From CBDATW01 sp965200605 (lineage in GTDB: Bacteria > Bacillota_I > Bacilli_A > CBDATW01): 40,277 bases of DNA. Position numbers and translations under genes: made by a program. The notes below the pieces were generated by a model that searched no databases, was not told the DNA's origin, and saw nothing but the letters and a program-made list of their open reading frames with translations. Location of the stretch: positions 1-40,277 of the forward strand of contig CBDATW010000001.1 in assembly GCA_965200605.1 (NCBI GenBank), written 5' to 3'. Positions 28,460-35,959 of the stretch are shown one piece after another (position 1 is the stretch's first letter; each line of letters opens with the position of its first letter).

Positions 28460-28900
28460 TTAATCATTTCAAGATTTCAATTCTTCAATTGTTAGTGTTT
28501 CAAGACATTCTTTATTGTAAGAGTGATTCATTTTTACTTTTCAAAAAGTATTTTTAGGAACTCAAGCTAAATAAACATCGTTTTTAAATGAGTTAATTAC
28601 AAATATAACTTGTTGTCTTGATTCTTGTATTGAATTAATTTTTTCTTTAAGTTTTTTTCAATTTTCAAATGTTTTATAGATTTTTATAACTTCTTTTTTA
28701 TTCTTGTCAAAAATTTTATCTTTTGCTGCTTGTGGATTTCTACTAACTTTACTTTTATTTATAGCTTTGGCTATAATTAAGGCTAGTTTTGGGTTTAATC
28801 TCTCTTTTGGTTTTAAATTAAGATAATTTCCCTCTGATTGAATTATAATAGCAAATTCGTTTTTTTTATTTCATAGTTTTTTATCTTTGATTTTATACAT
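28460..28900 (-). CDS. Hypothetical protein, 146 residues
   Basis: Behind AAAGGA. Helical and basic (NPKLALIIAKAINKSKV, then FENWKKLKEKINSIQESRQ), with a C-terminal YLAWVPKNTFWKVKMNHSY beta-type segment. Five TGA tryptophans. No family recognised. First protein-coding gene downstream of the tRNA block on this strand. Confidence 0.6.
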
Positions 28901-29030
28901 TTTATTTTTTCCTTTCTTCCTATAATTAGTTAATAATCTAGGTAAATCTCACCATTAACTCCTTTTTTTTATTTTTTTTATTTATTTGGTGGCTAGATAA
29001 AGCTTTGGACTTTATTTTGGCCATAATGGT
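28901..29030 (-). other. Gap before the tRNAs with a hairpin
   Basis: No gene seen. On the minus strand ATAAAG-TCCAAAG-CTTTAT (about 29000-29018) forms a short stem just after the last tRNA-like gene. Further on, AAATAAAAAAAAGGAG is identical to the ribosome-site leader of the repeated cassettes but is followed only by a five-codon frame. Confidence 0.4.
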
Positions 29031-29096
29031 AGCCTTGTCTAGAATTGAACTAGATTCTTCTCAAAAAGAGATATGTTAAACATTACACCACAAGGC
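29031..29096 (-). tRNA. Degenerate tRNA, probably Lys(UUU)
   Basis: Acceptor stem GCCTTGT/ACAAGGC and T arm TCTAG-TTCAATT-CTAGA are intact. The D arm is short (TGT/ACA), and the anticodon stem has mismatches around a loop with UUU at the anticodon position. Only 66 nt, without an encoded CCA. It could be a decaying tRNA or a tRNA-like element. Confidence 0.5.
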
Positions 29097-29098
29097 CT

Positions 29099-29172
29099 TG
29101 GTTGCAAAGGTAGGATTTGAACCTACAACCTCCGTACATTGACGTTGCTCTACCAATTTGAGCTATCTTGCT
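29099..29172 (-). tRNA. tRNA-like gene with shortened anticodon arm
   Basis: D arm (GCTC/GAGC) and T arm (GTAGG-TTCAAAT-CCTAC) are canonical and CCA is encoded. Only 20 bases separate them where about 23 are needed, so the anticodon arm is cut to CGT-CAATGT-ACG. The flanks resemble the Thr(UGU) gene at 30191. A standard anticodon cannot be assigned. The acceptor stem has mismatches at both ends. Confidence 0.55.
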
Positions 29173-29176
29173 ATAA

Positions 29177-29253
29177 TGGCGATTCCAGTAGGACTCGAAC
29201 CTACGACCTCCTAGTTAACAGCTAGGCGCTCTAACCAACTAAGCTATGGAATC
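29177..29253 (-). tRNA. tRNA-Asn(GUU)
   Basis: Full cloverleaf: acceptor GATTCCA/TGGAATC, anticodon stem CCTAG/CTAGG with loop CTGTTAA, T arm GTAGG/CCTAC, discriminator G and encoded CCA. Confidence 0.97.
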
Positions 29254-29254
29254 A

Positions 29255-29329
29255 TGGCTGGGATACCAGGATTTGAACCTGGGCATGCCGGAACCAAAGA
29301 CCGGTGCCTTTCCGCTTGGCTATATCCCA
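29255..29329 (-). tRNA. tRNA-Gln(UUG)
   Basis: Acceptor TGGGATA/TATCCCA with the U1-A72 pair typical of tRNA-Gln; anticodon loop CTTTGGT gives UUG; encoded CCA after discriminator G. One T-T mismatch closes the anticodon loop. Confidence 0.93.
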
Positions 29330-29333
29330 ATAA

Positions 29334-29417
29334 TGGTGAAGAGGGTGGGATTTGAACCCACGAACCTTACGGGCCTGGGTTACAACCAGGTGCATTTAAC
29401 CACTTTGCTACCTCTCC
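29334..29417 (-). tRNA. tRNA-Tyr(GUA)
   Basis: Anticodon stem CCTGG/CCAGG with loop TTGTAAC, long variable arm (CCCGTAAGG), T arm GTGGG/CCCAC, encoded CCA. Confidence 0.96.
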
Positions 29418-29584
29418 GTACAACAAGCTTTTTTAAGCTTTATTTTGTTATATTTTTTACAATTATAATCTTCATAATGAAAATCACAAACATATTCATT
29501 TTGATAAATGTTTGCAAGACATTTTTTGCCAGAAAATGTTGAGCATTTTTGTCATGAAGTTATGTTGTGAACACACTTTTTCAT
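29408..29584 (-). CDS. Small Cys/His protein (CxxH family), 58 residues
   Basis: Starts at ATG 29584. Cysteines at KKCVHN, QKCSTF, KKCLAN, then YVCDFHYEDYNCKKY near the end. This closely matches the N-termini of the two large paralogues at 32177 and 32910 (LVCDLHY...CK), so it is a stand-alone version of their Cys/His domain. The frame runs into the 5' end of tRNA-Tyr. It overlaps no other protein gene and depends on a TGA tryptophan. Confidence 0.65.
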
Positions 29585-29589
29585 ATTAG

Positions 29590-30051
29590 TTATCTTTCTA
29601 CAATAATATATTTTTGTAATTTCCAATTTTCATTTTTAATAAAATTATCAAGGAGAATGGTCTTAGAATTTGATTCTGGAGCATTTGTAAGCTTTTTGTC
29701 AATTTTAGAAAATCTTATAAATTTTAAATTAAAAAATTCTATATTCAAATCTCATTTATATGGTTTGATGTATTTTAATAGTCAATCATCATTTAAGCCT
29801 GTTTTGCCTTGCTTTTGAATTTGCTTTATATTGTTTTTTAATTCTTTTTTATTTGAAAATTGAAACAATCCCATAAAGTAAAACTCAACAATTCCAAAAC
29901 CTAAAATAAATGGCTTTTTGGATTTATTATCATAGAAATATACAATATCTCCTTTTTTTATGTTGGGTAAATATTTTCTAATCTCTATATTTTTGCTTCC
30001 TAATAATAGCATAGAAAAATATTTTTTATCAATTGGTAGTAAAATTCTAAT
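29590..30051 (-). CDS. ASCH-domain protein (likely ATT start)
   Basis: About 153 residues from an ATT at 30051, or 140 from ATG at 30012. The N-terminal IRILLPIDKKYFSMLLLG, then SKNIEIRKYLPNIKKGDIV and ILGFGIVEFY, follow the ASCH pattern (G-K-x-x-E-x-R-K). The first strand of that domain lies before the ATG, and AAGGAG is five bases before the ATT, so the non-standard start is favoured. ASCH domains bind RNA or modified nucleosides; the position inside a tRNA array suggests a role on tRNA. Confidence 0.72.
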
Positions 30052-30100
30052 ACTTTCTCCTTGTTTAATTATTTGTTTTGGTGTCTAATTATAGACATAA

Positions 30101-30186
30101 TGGTACAGATGAAGGGATTTGAACCCCTACTCCATAATGGAACTAGATTTTAAGTCTAGCGCGTCTACCAGTTCCGCCACATCTGC
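30101..30186 (-). tRNA. tRNA-Leu(UAA)
   Basis: Anticodon stem CTAGA/TCTAG with loop CTTAAAA, long variable arm (TTCCATTATGGAG), T arm with GGTTCAAATCC, encoded CCA. Confidence 0.96.
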
Positions 30187-30190
30187 ATTA

Positions 30191-30266
30191 TGGTGATTCC
30201 AACAGGACTTGAACCTACAACCTACGCATTACAAGTGCGTTGCTCTACCAATTGAGCTATGGAATC
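30191..30266 (-). tRNA. tRNA-Thr(UGU)
   Basis: Acceptor GATTCCA/TGGAATC, anticodon stem ACGCA/TGCGT with loop CTTGTAA, D arm GCTC/GAGC, encoded CCA. The T stem uses two G-U pairs. Confidence 0.96.
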
Positions 30267-30267
30267 A

Positions 30268-30357
30268 TGGCAGAGAGAGTGGGATTTGAACCCACGCGCC
30301 CCCATTGGGACCTAACACCTTAGCAAGGTGCCCTCTTAACCGCTTGAGTATCTCTCT
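30268..30357 (-). tRNA. tRNA-Ser(GCU)
   Basis: Acceptor AGAGAGA/TCTCTCT, anticodon loop TTGCTAA, long variable arm, T arm GTGGG/CCCAC, discriminator G and encoded CCA. Confidence 0.95.
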
Positions 30358-30413
30358 ATAAAGAAAGTTTTTTTAAAGGGAAACTTTCAATAAAACCTTA
30401 TTTATTTTTTATA

Positions 30414-31415
30414 TTAACCTTGAAGTTCTTCAAGTCTTGCTTCAAGTATTGCAATTCTTTTTTCAACTCACTGATTTGGTCCTCAACTAAGCATGTCTTC
30501 AAAGTTAGCAATTTGTTTTAGTAATTTTTCAATTTCTAACTTCTCATTCATTGTTAGTTGTTTTGGTGGTTTTTTAGATTCTGCTTTTGCCTTAGCTTCA
30601 TCTTCTTGGATGGCATTTACATTATCTATATAACCTTGTGAAACACCACCAGCTAATTTTGCATTTTTTAGGTGCCTTTGACTATCTTGATCATCAATTC
30701 AAGATTGTTCGTTTAGATAGTTTAGTCTCATTCATTCTGGTTGATTAGGTGCCTTTGATTCTTCAACATCAAATAATTGAGTGCTGTCTCCATCGTCAAT
30801 AAATGGAGTTCTTTGCATAACTGCAAGTTCTGGGACAATATCAATTTTAGTTTCTACTTCTTTTTTAGCAGCTTCTATTGCTGCTTCTTTGGCTTTTTGA
30901 TAACCTAGAAGCAGTTTGTGTTGTTTATCAATTCAGCTTTCTAGGGTGATTTGATTTGCTCTTACTTTTGATAATAGCAAATGTCTTTTATCTTCTCATT
31001 CCCCGTCAATATCTTTTAGTCCAGTTGATTGGATTGTAAAGAAATCTTGTGAATTTAGATAATTATATTCTTTTTTTTCTATTTGAGCTTTTGCTACTTG
31101 TGAATAGATCATGATAGGACCTATTTTTCTTTCAATTATTTTATAAGCAGGTTTTTTTGATGAAGAGTAATAAGCAATTTTTTGGGTTGGTTTTAATACT
31201 ATTCTTTGAATTAGTTTATCAAAATCTTTTCTTACTTTTAGAAACTCATTTCTTGCTTCTTTATTTGTTTTTATAAGTTGTGCTCTTGTGTTGGGAACAA
31301 CTAATCTTATTTCATCTCCTACTTGTTTAATTTTATATTTCTTTCTATTTAGCACTTTATTTAGTAATGAATCTTCTTCTTTGGAAACTTTACCACCAAA
31401 AGCTTTTACTCAGAT
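30414..31415 (-). CDS. Downstream part of the repeat lipoprotein (shifted frame)
   Basis: 334 codons open in the frame next to the lipoprotein's, beginning right at its A9 run and ending at 30414. Content is long helices and charged coil (NTRAQLIKTNKEARNEFLKV, KAKEAAIEAAKKEVETK, LEIEKLLKQIANFEDML). It has no start or ribosome site of its own at the junction, so it is best read as the C-terminal two thirds of the lipoprotein. Removing one A joins them into about 537 residues. Confidence 0.7.
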
Positions 31416-32028
31416 TTTTTTTTCTAGCAACTTTATTTTTGTTTTCTGCAACTCTTTTTCTATTTCTTCCAGGAGCTGATGGTATATCTTCTTCTGTAAG
31501 AATTGGTATTTCTAATTGCATAACTTGCTCTTCAACTGTCATTGGTGATCTATAATTTTGATTAGCTCTGATTATATTTCCATTTTCATCAACAGTTTGC
31601 ATTTCCATTGGTTTTGCTTCCATTGGTTTTGCTTCCATTGGTTTTGCTTCCATTGGTTTTGCTTCCATTGGTTTTGCTTCCATTGGTTTTTTAGGTGATT
31701 CAATTGCTATTTCATCAAGACTTCCAAGGTGAGCTCCTGCTCTTGTAATAAATCATGCTTTTTTATCAACATGATAATTAGCAACTAAGTCTCCCCCAAT
31801 TTCTATAGCATGTCTTCCGTTTGACTTTGGGTCAATTTGAAAAACATGACTAGTTCCTCATTTAGAGTTGTAGCTTATTTTATCTCCTGTTTGAGTTAAG
31901 CTTTCTTTCATTTTTTTATCTTGAAAATTTATTTTATTTTTTTTAATAGGTGTTGTTTTTGTTTTTGTCATTGCTCCACAACCTGCAAATGTTGCAGATG
32001 TTGTTAGCAATGTAAATAATTTTTTCAT
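31390..32028 (-). CDS. Repeat lipoprotein, N-terminal part
   Basis: Signal peptide MKKLFTLLTTSATFAGC with lipobox FAGC. A folded domain (GTSHVFQIDPKSNGRHAIEI) follows, then about six MEAKP repeats, then a Glu/Arg/Lys-rich stretch. In the given sequence the frame ends after 212 residues because of an A9 run at 31415-31423; A8 would carry on into the downstream frame. Confidence 0.8.
31606..31690 (-). repeat. 15-bp in-frame tandem repeat (MEAKP)
   Basis: Five identical 15-bp units (31606-31680) plus a partial sixth, read on the minus strand as MEAKP. Length changes by whole units keep the frame, as in variable mollicute surface lipoproteins. Confidence 0.95.
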
Positions 32029-32084
32029 TATTTACTCCTTTTTTTTATTTTTTTTGATATAAAACATATATCATTATTATTATA
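32029..32084 (-). promoter_or_regulatory. Promoter-leader cassette, copy 2
   Basis: On the minus strand: TATAATAATAATGATATATG, TTTTATATC, an A-rich spacer, GGAG, ATG. Nearly identical to the cassettes before 20023 and 35227. TTGTTT lies about 15 bases before the -10. Confidence 0.72.
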
Positions 32085-32120
32085 CATATTTTTTCATAAA
32101 AACAATTGGTTTTTTTTTTT

Positions 32121-32176
32121 TTCTATATAATAAAGATAAATATTTAATATACTAAATTTTAAAAAAGGGAGTAAAT
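32121..32176 (+). promoter_or_regulatory. Promoter-leader of the first duplicated gene
   Basis: CTATATAATAAAGATAA, then TATTTAATATACTAAATTTT, an A run and GGGAG before ATG 32177; -10 TATAAT at 32126-32131. The same leader occurs before 32910. It is back-to-back with the lipoprotein promoter. Confidence 0.68.
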
Positions 32177-32803
32177 ATGGCAAAAATAATTTGCATTCAT
32201 AGTTATATGACTGCTTCATATTGTTCAACAAATAAAATGATTAAAAAATGCTATGACAATTTAGTTTGTGATTTACATTATGTAACTATGAAATGTAAAA
32301 AAGAAAAAAAAGGAGGCAATAAAACATTTCATTGGTATGATAGTGCTAATAAAGAGCAAAAAGATTTAAAGACATGAAGAAATATATTTGAATTATCTAG
32401 AAATGATATGCTTCCATTAAGGATAAAAATAGAAACATTGATAGCAAAACAACAACTACAACAAAAACAACAAGTAGAAATAAATACATTCCTAAATAAA
32501 AAATTTAGCCAACTTTTAGGATCAAATCAAATTGTTGATTTTCATTTTGCATTTTTTATTTTAATTCTATTAGGTAATATAAATACTTATAATTCATTAA
32601 ATACATTAGGAATGAAACATATAACTATAAATGCTTTAGATCGTTATGCAAAAGATAAAGGCATTAAAATAAATTCAAAGCAAATAGTTTCAAATTTTAC
32701 ATTAAATATTAATGATACTAAAAAAGAAATTCAAAATATTATAAATAATTATTTAAATAAGGAGGTTTTTATTCATAAAAACATAGATAATTCTATTAAT
32801 TAA
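32177..32803 (+). CDS. CxxH-family protein, long form A
   Basis: 208 residues. N-terminal Cys/His module (CIHSYMTASYCSTNK, KKCYDNLVCDLHYVTMKCKK), a linker, then a helical domain (LIAKQQLQQKQQVEINTFLN, FHFAFFILILLGNIN) and a conserved end (KQIVSNFTLNI...NNYLNK...DNSIN). A paralogue of the next gene, sharing leader, both domains and the C-terminal five residues. One TGA tryptophan. Function unknown; a zinc module plus helical domain suggests nucleic-acid or protein binding. Confidence 0.75.
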
Positions 32804-32848
32804 AACATTAAAAAACAATATTTTTTTTTTTTTTTCTAAATACTCATT

Positions 32849-32909
32849 TTTTCTATATAATAAAGATAAGTATTTAATATACTAAATTTTTAAAAAAAAG
32901 GAGTAAAAT
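32849..32909 (+). promoter_or_regulatory. Promoter-leader of the second duplicated gene
   Basis: Repeats the leader at 32121-32176 almost base for base, with TATAAT at 32856-32861 and AAGGAG before the ATG, so the duplication carried promoter and gene together. Confidence 0.68.
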
Positions 32910-33542
32910 ATGGAAAAAAATAAATGTAAATATGTTGAAGTAGGCACACTTCCTTGTAACACAAATAAAATGACTAAAAACTGCAATAATTCATTAGTAT
33001 GTGATTTGCATTATGATTTTTTTGATTGTAAAAATAACATTGGAACAGCACATGTTCTAGGTGGTATGTCAAAAGAAATGAAAGTAGTAGAAGAACTTCA
33101 AGATGTGTTTGTTTTAAATTTAAAAAAGGTTTTAGATGATGATATAATGTTAAGAATTATGCCATTACCTACTGATCAATTTGATAAAATTTATAAACTT
33201 TTGGGTAAAAGGGCTAGTGAACTTTTAGGAATAAGTGATGAAATTGTTGAGTTTCAATTTGCTACTTTTGTAGCTGTAATATTGGCTACTTTAAACACAC
33301 CTAAAAATCTTCATTCTATTAAAAACATTAGTGGTTCACATATTAGATTTTCAAAACAAATGAATGTAGATGCAATTAATAGAATGGCAAAAGATGAAAA
33401 TATTAAATTAGATGCAAAAAAAATAGTTTCAAATTTTAAATTAAATATTGATGAGTTGTCAAAAGAAATGCACAATGTTGTAGATAATTATTTAAATAAA
33501 AATGATTTTATTCATAAAAAAGTAGATAATTCTATTAATTAA
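32910..33542 (+). CDS. CxxH-family protein, long form B
   Basis: 210 residues, no tryptophan. Cys/His module KCKYVEVGTLPCNTNK, KNCNNSLVCDLHYDFFDCKN; then a helical domain (EELQDVFVLNLKKVL, RASELLGISDEIVEFQFATF) and KKIVSNFKLNIDELSKEM, with the same NYLNK...DNSIN end as the upstream copy. The N-terminal module and C-terminus are best conserved between copies, the middle least. Followed by a bidirectional terminator. Confidence 0.75.
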   Translation: MEKNKCKYVEVGTLPCNTNKMTKNCNNSLVCDLHYDFFDCKNNIGTAHVLGGMSKEMKVVEELQDVFVLNLKKVLDDDIMLRIMPLPTDQFDKIYKLLGKRASELLGISDEIVEFQFATFVAVILATLNTPKNLHSIKNISGSHIRFSKQMNVDAINRMAKDENIKLDAKKIVSNFKLNIDELSKEMHNVVDNYLNKNDFIHKKVDNSIN

Positions 33543-33550
33543 AACATTAA

Positions 33551-33580
33551 AAAAACACACTCATTTGTGTGTTTTTTTTA
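33551..33580. terminator. Bidirectional terminator
   Basis: AAACACAC-TCATTT-GTGTGTTT with T runs available on both strands, between converging genes. Confidence 0.85.
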
Positions 33581-33581
33581 A

Positions 33582-33836
33582 TTAATTTTGTGTATTATTA
33601 TTTTCTTCAGAATCTTTTTCTTCAGAATCTTTTTCTTCAGAATCTTTTTCTTCAGAATCTTTTTCATCAGAATGTTTTTCTTGAGAATTGTTTTTTGCTT
33701 TGCGATTTAAAAATTCAAGGTTTTCATCTATTTCTTGCATTTTTTGATTTTTGTTTTGATCATCTGAATTTGAGATTCTTTCTTTTAAATCTTCAATTAA
33801 TTCAATTGATTTTTTAATGTTTTCAATAAAACTCAT
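33582..33836 (-). CDS. Acidic coiled-coil protein with DSEEK repeats
   Basis: 84 residues. N-terminal helix (NIKKSIELIEDLKERISN), further coil, then DSEEK repeated four times plus a degenerate copy (HSDEK), and an Asn-rich tail. Strongly charged and soluble, no Cys or Trp. Start behind AAAGGAG. Unrecognised; could mimic DNA charge or serve as a surface-binding linker. Confidence 0.65.
   Translation of the reverse strand: MSFIENIKKSIELIEDLKERISNSDDQNKNQKMQEIDENLEFLNRKAKNNSQEKHSDEKDSEEKDSEEKDSEEKDSEENNNTQN
33601..33675 (-). repeat. 15-bp in-frame tandem repeat (DSEEK)
   Basis: Four identical 15-bp units (33601-33660) and one diverged unit. Same unit length as the MEAKP repeat, unrelated sequence. 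Confidence 0.93.
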
Positions 33837-33910
33837 ATTAGCTCCTTTTTTTTATTTGTAGAAGATTTGTACTTCCAAATTAATTATACATTTTTTTATT
33901 AAAAAAAACA

Positions 33911-33936
33911 AAAAAAAACTACTTTTAGTAGTTTTT
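33911..33936 (-). terminator. Terminator of the 106-residue gene
   Basis: AAACTAC-TAAAA-GTAGTTT stem followed on the minus strand by a T run. Confidence 0.75.
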
Positions 33937-33992
33937 AAATAAGCAAACTAAGTAAACCTATCATAATTAATATTACAAATAATATATGATTT

Positions 33993-34313
33993 TTATTCTT
34001 TTTGTTTTGATGATGTAGGTTTTTCATTATAATCTGCATCGTCATAACTATTTGCTTCATCATTGTAACTTACATCTTCATAACCATCTGATTCTTGATG
34101 GCCACTTGCTTTCATTCAAGCTAAGAATTGAGCAATTGTAAGTTTAGTAACATGTATGATTTCATACTTTTTCTTATTTACAGTTATTTTCATTTTATCA
34201 TTAGCTTTACCTGTAATTTCAGCAACTATATGATTTTGTTCTTTATTTACAATAAAACGAATATCAGATTTATTTACATCTTTTAAACATTTTACAAGAT
34301 TGTTTATAGTCAT
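33993..34313 (-). CDS. Hypothetical protein, 106 residues
   Basis: N-terminal domain of about 65 residues (INNLVKCLKDVNKSD, HIVAEITGKANDKMKIT) followed by an acidic Ser/Tyr/Asp-rich tail (GYEDVSYNDEANSYDDADY). The tail is only read when TGA is tryptophan. Start behind AGGGGG; a TTGAAT-16-TAATAA promoter lies at 34342-34369. No family recognised. Confidence 0.65.
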
Positions 34314-34341
34314 TTTTTCCCCCTATTATTTATATTATTAA

Positions 34342-34369
34342 TTATTACACATTTGATAGTATTATTCAA
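34342..34369 (-). promoter_or_regulatory. Promoter of the 106-residue gene
   Basis: TTGAAT (34369-34364), 16 bases, TAATAA (34347-34342) on the minus strand, about 30 bases before the ATG. Confidence 0.5.
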
Positions 34370-34375
34370 CTAAAA

Positions 34376-34419
34376 ATTAAAAAAATTTTAGGCTTATTTT
34401 GAACAAAAAAGACCTAAAA
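34376..34419 (-). terminator. Terminator upstream of the 106-residue gene
   Basis: TTTTAGG (34419-34413) pairs with CCTAAAA (34392-34386), followed by a long T run on the minus strand. Ends the transcript of the genes at 34527-35227, or of a short RNA starting near 34498. Confidence 0.7.
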
Positions 34420-34526
34420 CACAAAGTATATAAATTACATGGTTAATATTTTTTAAAATAAGGATTTTATAGAAAAATAATTATGTAATTTTTATACTAC
34501 AATTATTATACATAATTTTTTTCAAA

Positions 34527-34847
34527 TTATGCATTTTTTTGAGTTTTTTTATTGTAATAATACTTATTTATTAATTTTTTTGATTGCACAGGATTTCATT
34601 TTTTTAATGTTATAAGGTTTTTTTTAGCATTATAGTAAGCTCAAAATTCATCATGCGTTAATTTTGTATTACTTTTATTTAATTTGCATAATTTGTTGAT
34701 CATAAAAAAATTAACTTTTCATTTTAAATTAAAAAAATGTAAATTATTTAATTTTATAAAATTATCATATCCTACATGAGAATCTATTAAAAATTGCCTA
34801 AGTTCTTTTTTTTGCATTTTTTTACCAAATTTAAAATGTAATTTCAT
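34527..34847 (-). CDS. Hypothetical protein, 106 residues
   Basis: Very basic, helical (KKMQKKELRQFLIDSHVGYD, then LKWKVNFFMINKLCKLNK). A conserved-looking HDEFWAYYNAKKNLI segment precedes a lysine/tyrosine-rich end. Three TGA tryptophans are required. Ribosome site weak. DNA- or RNA-binding is plausible from charge only. Confidence 0.5.
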
Positions 34848-34879
34848 AAATTAATTCTTTTTCTAAATTATCTGTTTTA

Positions 34880-35227
34880 TTACTTAGCACACTTTTTACA
34901 AATTATAACAAAAGTATTTTTTTGATTTTCTACAAAAACTGCAACATTTGCAGCATTTATACAATTATCTAAATTACATTTAATATTACGTTTTTGTAAA
35001 AAAGTTGGATTATCATATTTTACAGTTGTAATTTTAATATCTTTTATTTTTTTATTTATTACAATGTTGTTAAAATTTTGTATTTTTGTTGCAAATTCTT
35101 CTAAATTTACATCATTAATAAAAAGTGAAGTTTGTTTTTCTTTAATTTTAAGCTTTGCTTTTGCATACTCAATTAATAAAAGATTTAAACTTGTTTCATA
35201 TAATTCATATTTAACTTTATTAGTCAT
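34880..35227 (-). CDS. Zinc-ribbon-like protein, 115 residues
   Basis: Helical N-terminus (SLNLLLIEYAKAKLKIKEKQ) and a C-terminal zinc ribbon: CNLDNC, a strand pair (VAVFVENQKNTFVIIC) and CKKC at the end, i.e. C-x4-C-x(about 18)-CxxC. Led by the third promoter-leader cassette. Probable small regulatory or RNA-binding protein; loosely related in plan to the CxxH family. Confidence 0.62.
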   Translation of the reverse strand: MTNKVKYELYETSLNLLLIEYAKAKLKIKEKQTSLFINDVNLEEFATKIQNFNNIVINKKIKDIKITTVKYDNPTFLQKRNIKCNLDNCINAANVAVFVENQKNTFVIICKKCAK

Positions 35228-35282
35228 AATTTACTCCTTTTTTTTATTTTTTGATATAAAAACATATATCATTATCATTATA
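35228..35282 (-). promoter_or_regulatory. Promoter-leader cassette, copy 3
   Basis: TATAATGATAATGATATATG, TTTTTATATC, A-rich spacer and GGAGTAAAT before ATG 35227. Matches copies 1 and 2 from the -10 to the ribosome site. Confidence 0.7.
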
Positions 35283-35421
35283 CTATTTTTTTTCATAAAA
35301 ATATTTTTTTTTTTTTTTTAATTTAATTAAAACTATTTAAGTGTTTGACTTTTTTGATAATTATTATATTATTATTATTATATGATTTATATATGATTAA
35401 AATATAAAATAGGAGATAATT

Positions 35422-35685
35422 ATGAAAGATATTAAAAAAATTAAAATCACAAGTTATAAATTGCAAAGACTAACAAAAGAAAAAACAAAGTTAATTGCTA
35501 AAATTTTAAAAATTAATGAAAATATTTTAAATACTGAAGAGGCAAAGGATTATTTACCGCTGTTAAATTATTATTTTAAAAAATTACAATTAATTAAAAG
35601 AATGTTAACAAATGATTATGAAATAACTAAAATTAGCAGCTTTTCAAAAGATTGAATGGAATTTATCAAAGACGATAAATTTTAA
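35422..35685 (+). CDS. Hypothetical protein, 87 residues
   Basis: Behind AGGAGA. Basic, helical (YKLQRLTKEKTKLIAKILK, then LLNYYFKKLQLIKRML). The only + strand gene in this stretch, back to back with the zinc-ribbon gene, a placement often used by regulators. No HTH is recognised. Confidence 0.6.
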
Positions 35686-35959
35686 AGATTACAAAATTAT
35701 AAAAGAGCCTTATACATATGTATCTGGCGCAAGTAAAATAAAAAAAGAATAGTTTTACTAAAAAATAGTAATATTTATTAAAAAGACTTGTTTTTTTATT
35801 AATTTTTTTTATAATTAATTTGAGCCAAAAAATTAAAATTGATCCATAACAATTTTTAATTTAACTATTGTGACTTTTAAACTCCTTTTTTTTATTGATT
35901 TGATTACCATATTAATAAACAAAAAGTAAAGATTACAATACTATTTTGGCTATTTTTTT
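35686..35959. other. Intergenic region between + and - genes
   Basis: No gene seen. Holds a 12-base palindrome ATACATATGTAT near 35713 and T-rich tracts that could end transcription from both sides; no strong stem-loop. Confidence 0.4.

Noticed and set aside
29246..29542. Plus-strand open frame across the tRNA genes
   Set aside because: It runs antisense through tRNA-Gln and tRNA-Tyr, a common artefact of T-arm sequence (GFEPT-type peptides).
34527..34847. Dismissing this region as non-coding because all frames break at TGA
   Set aside because: With TGA as tryptophan a 106-residue frame with sensible composition runs through, so it is listed as a gene at moderate confidence.
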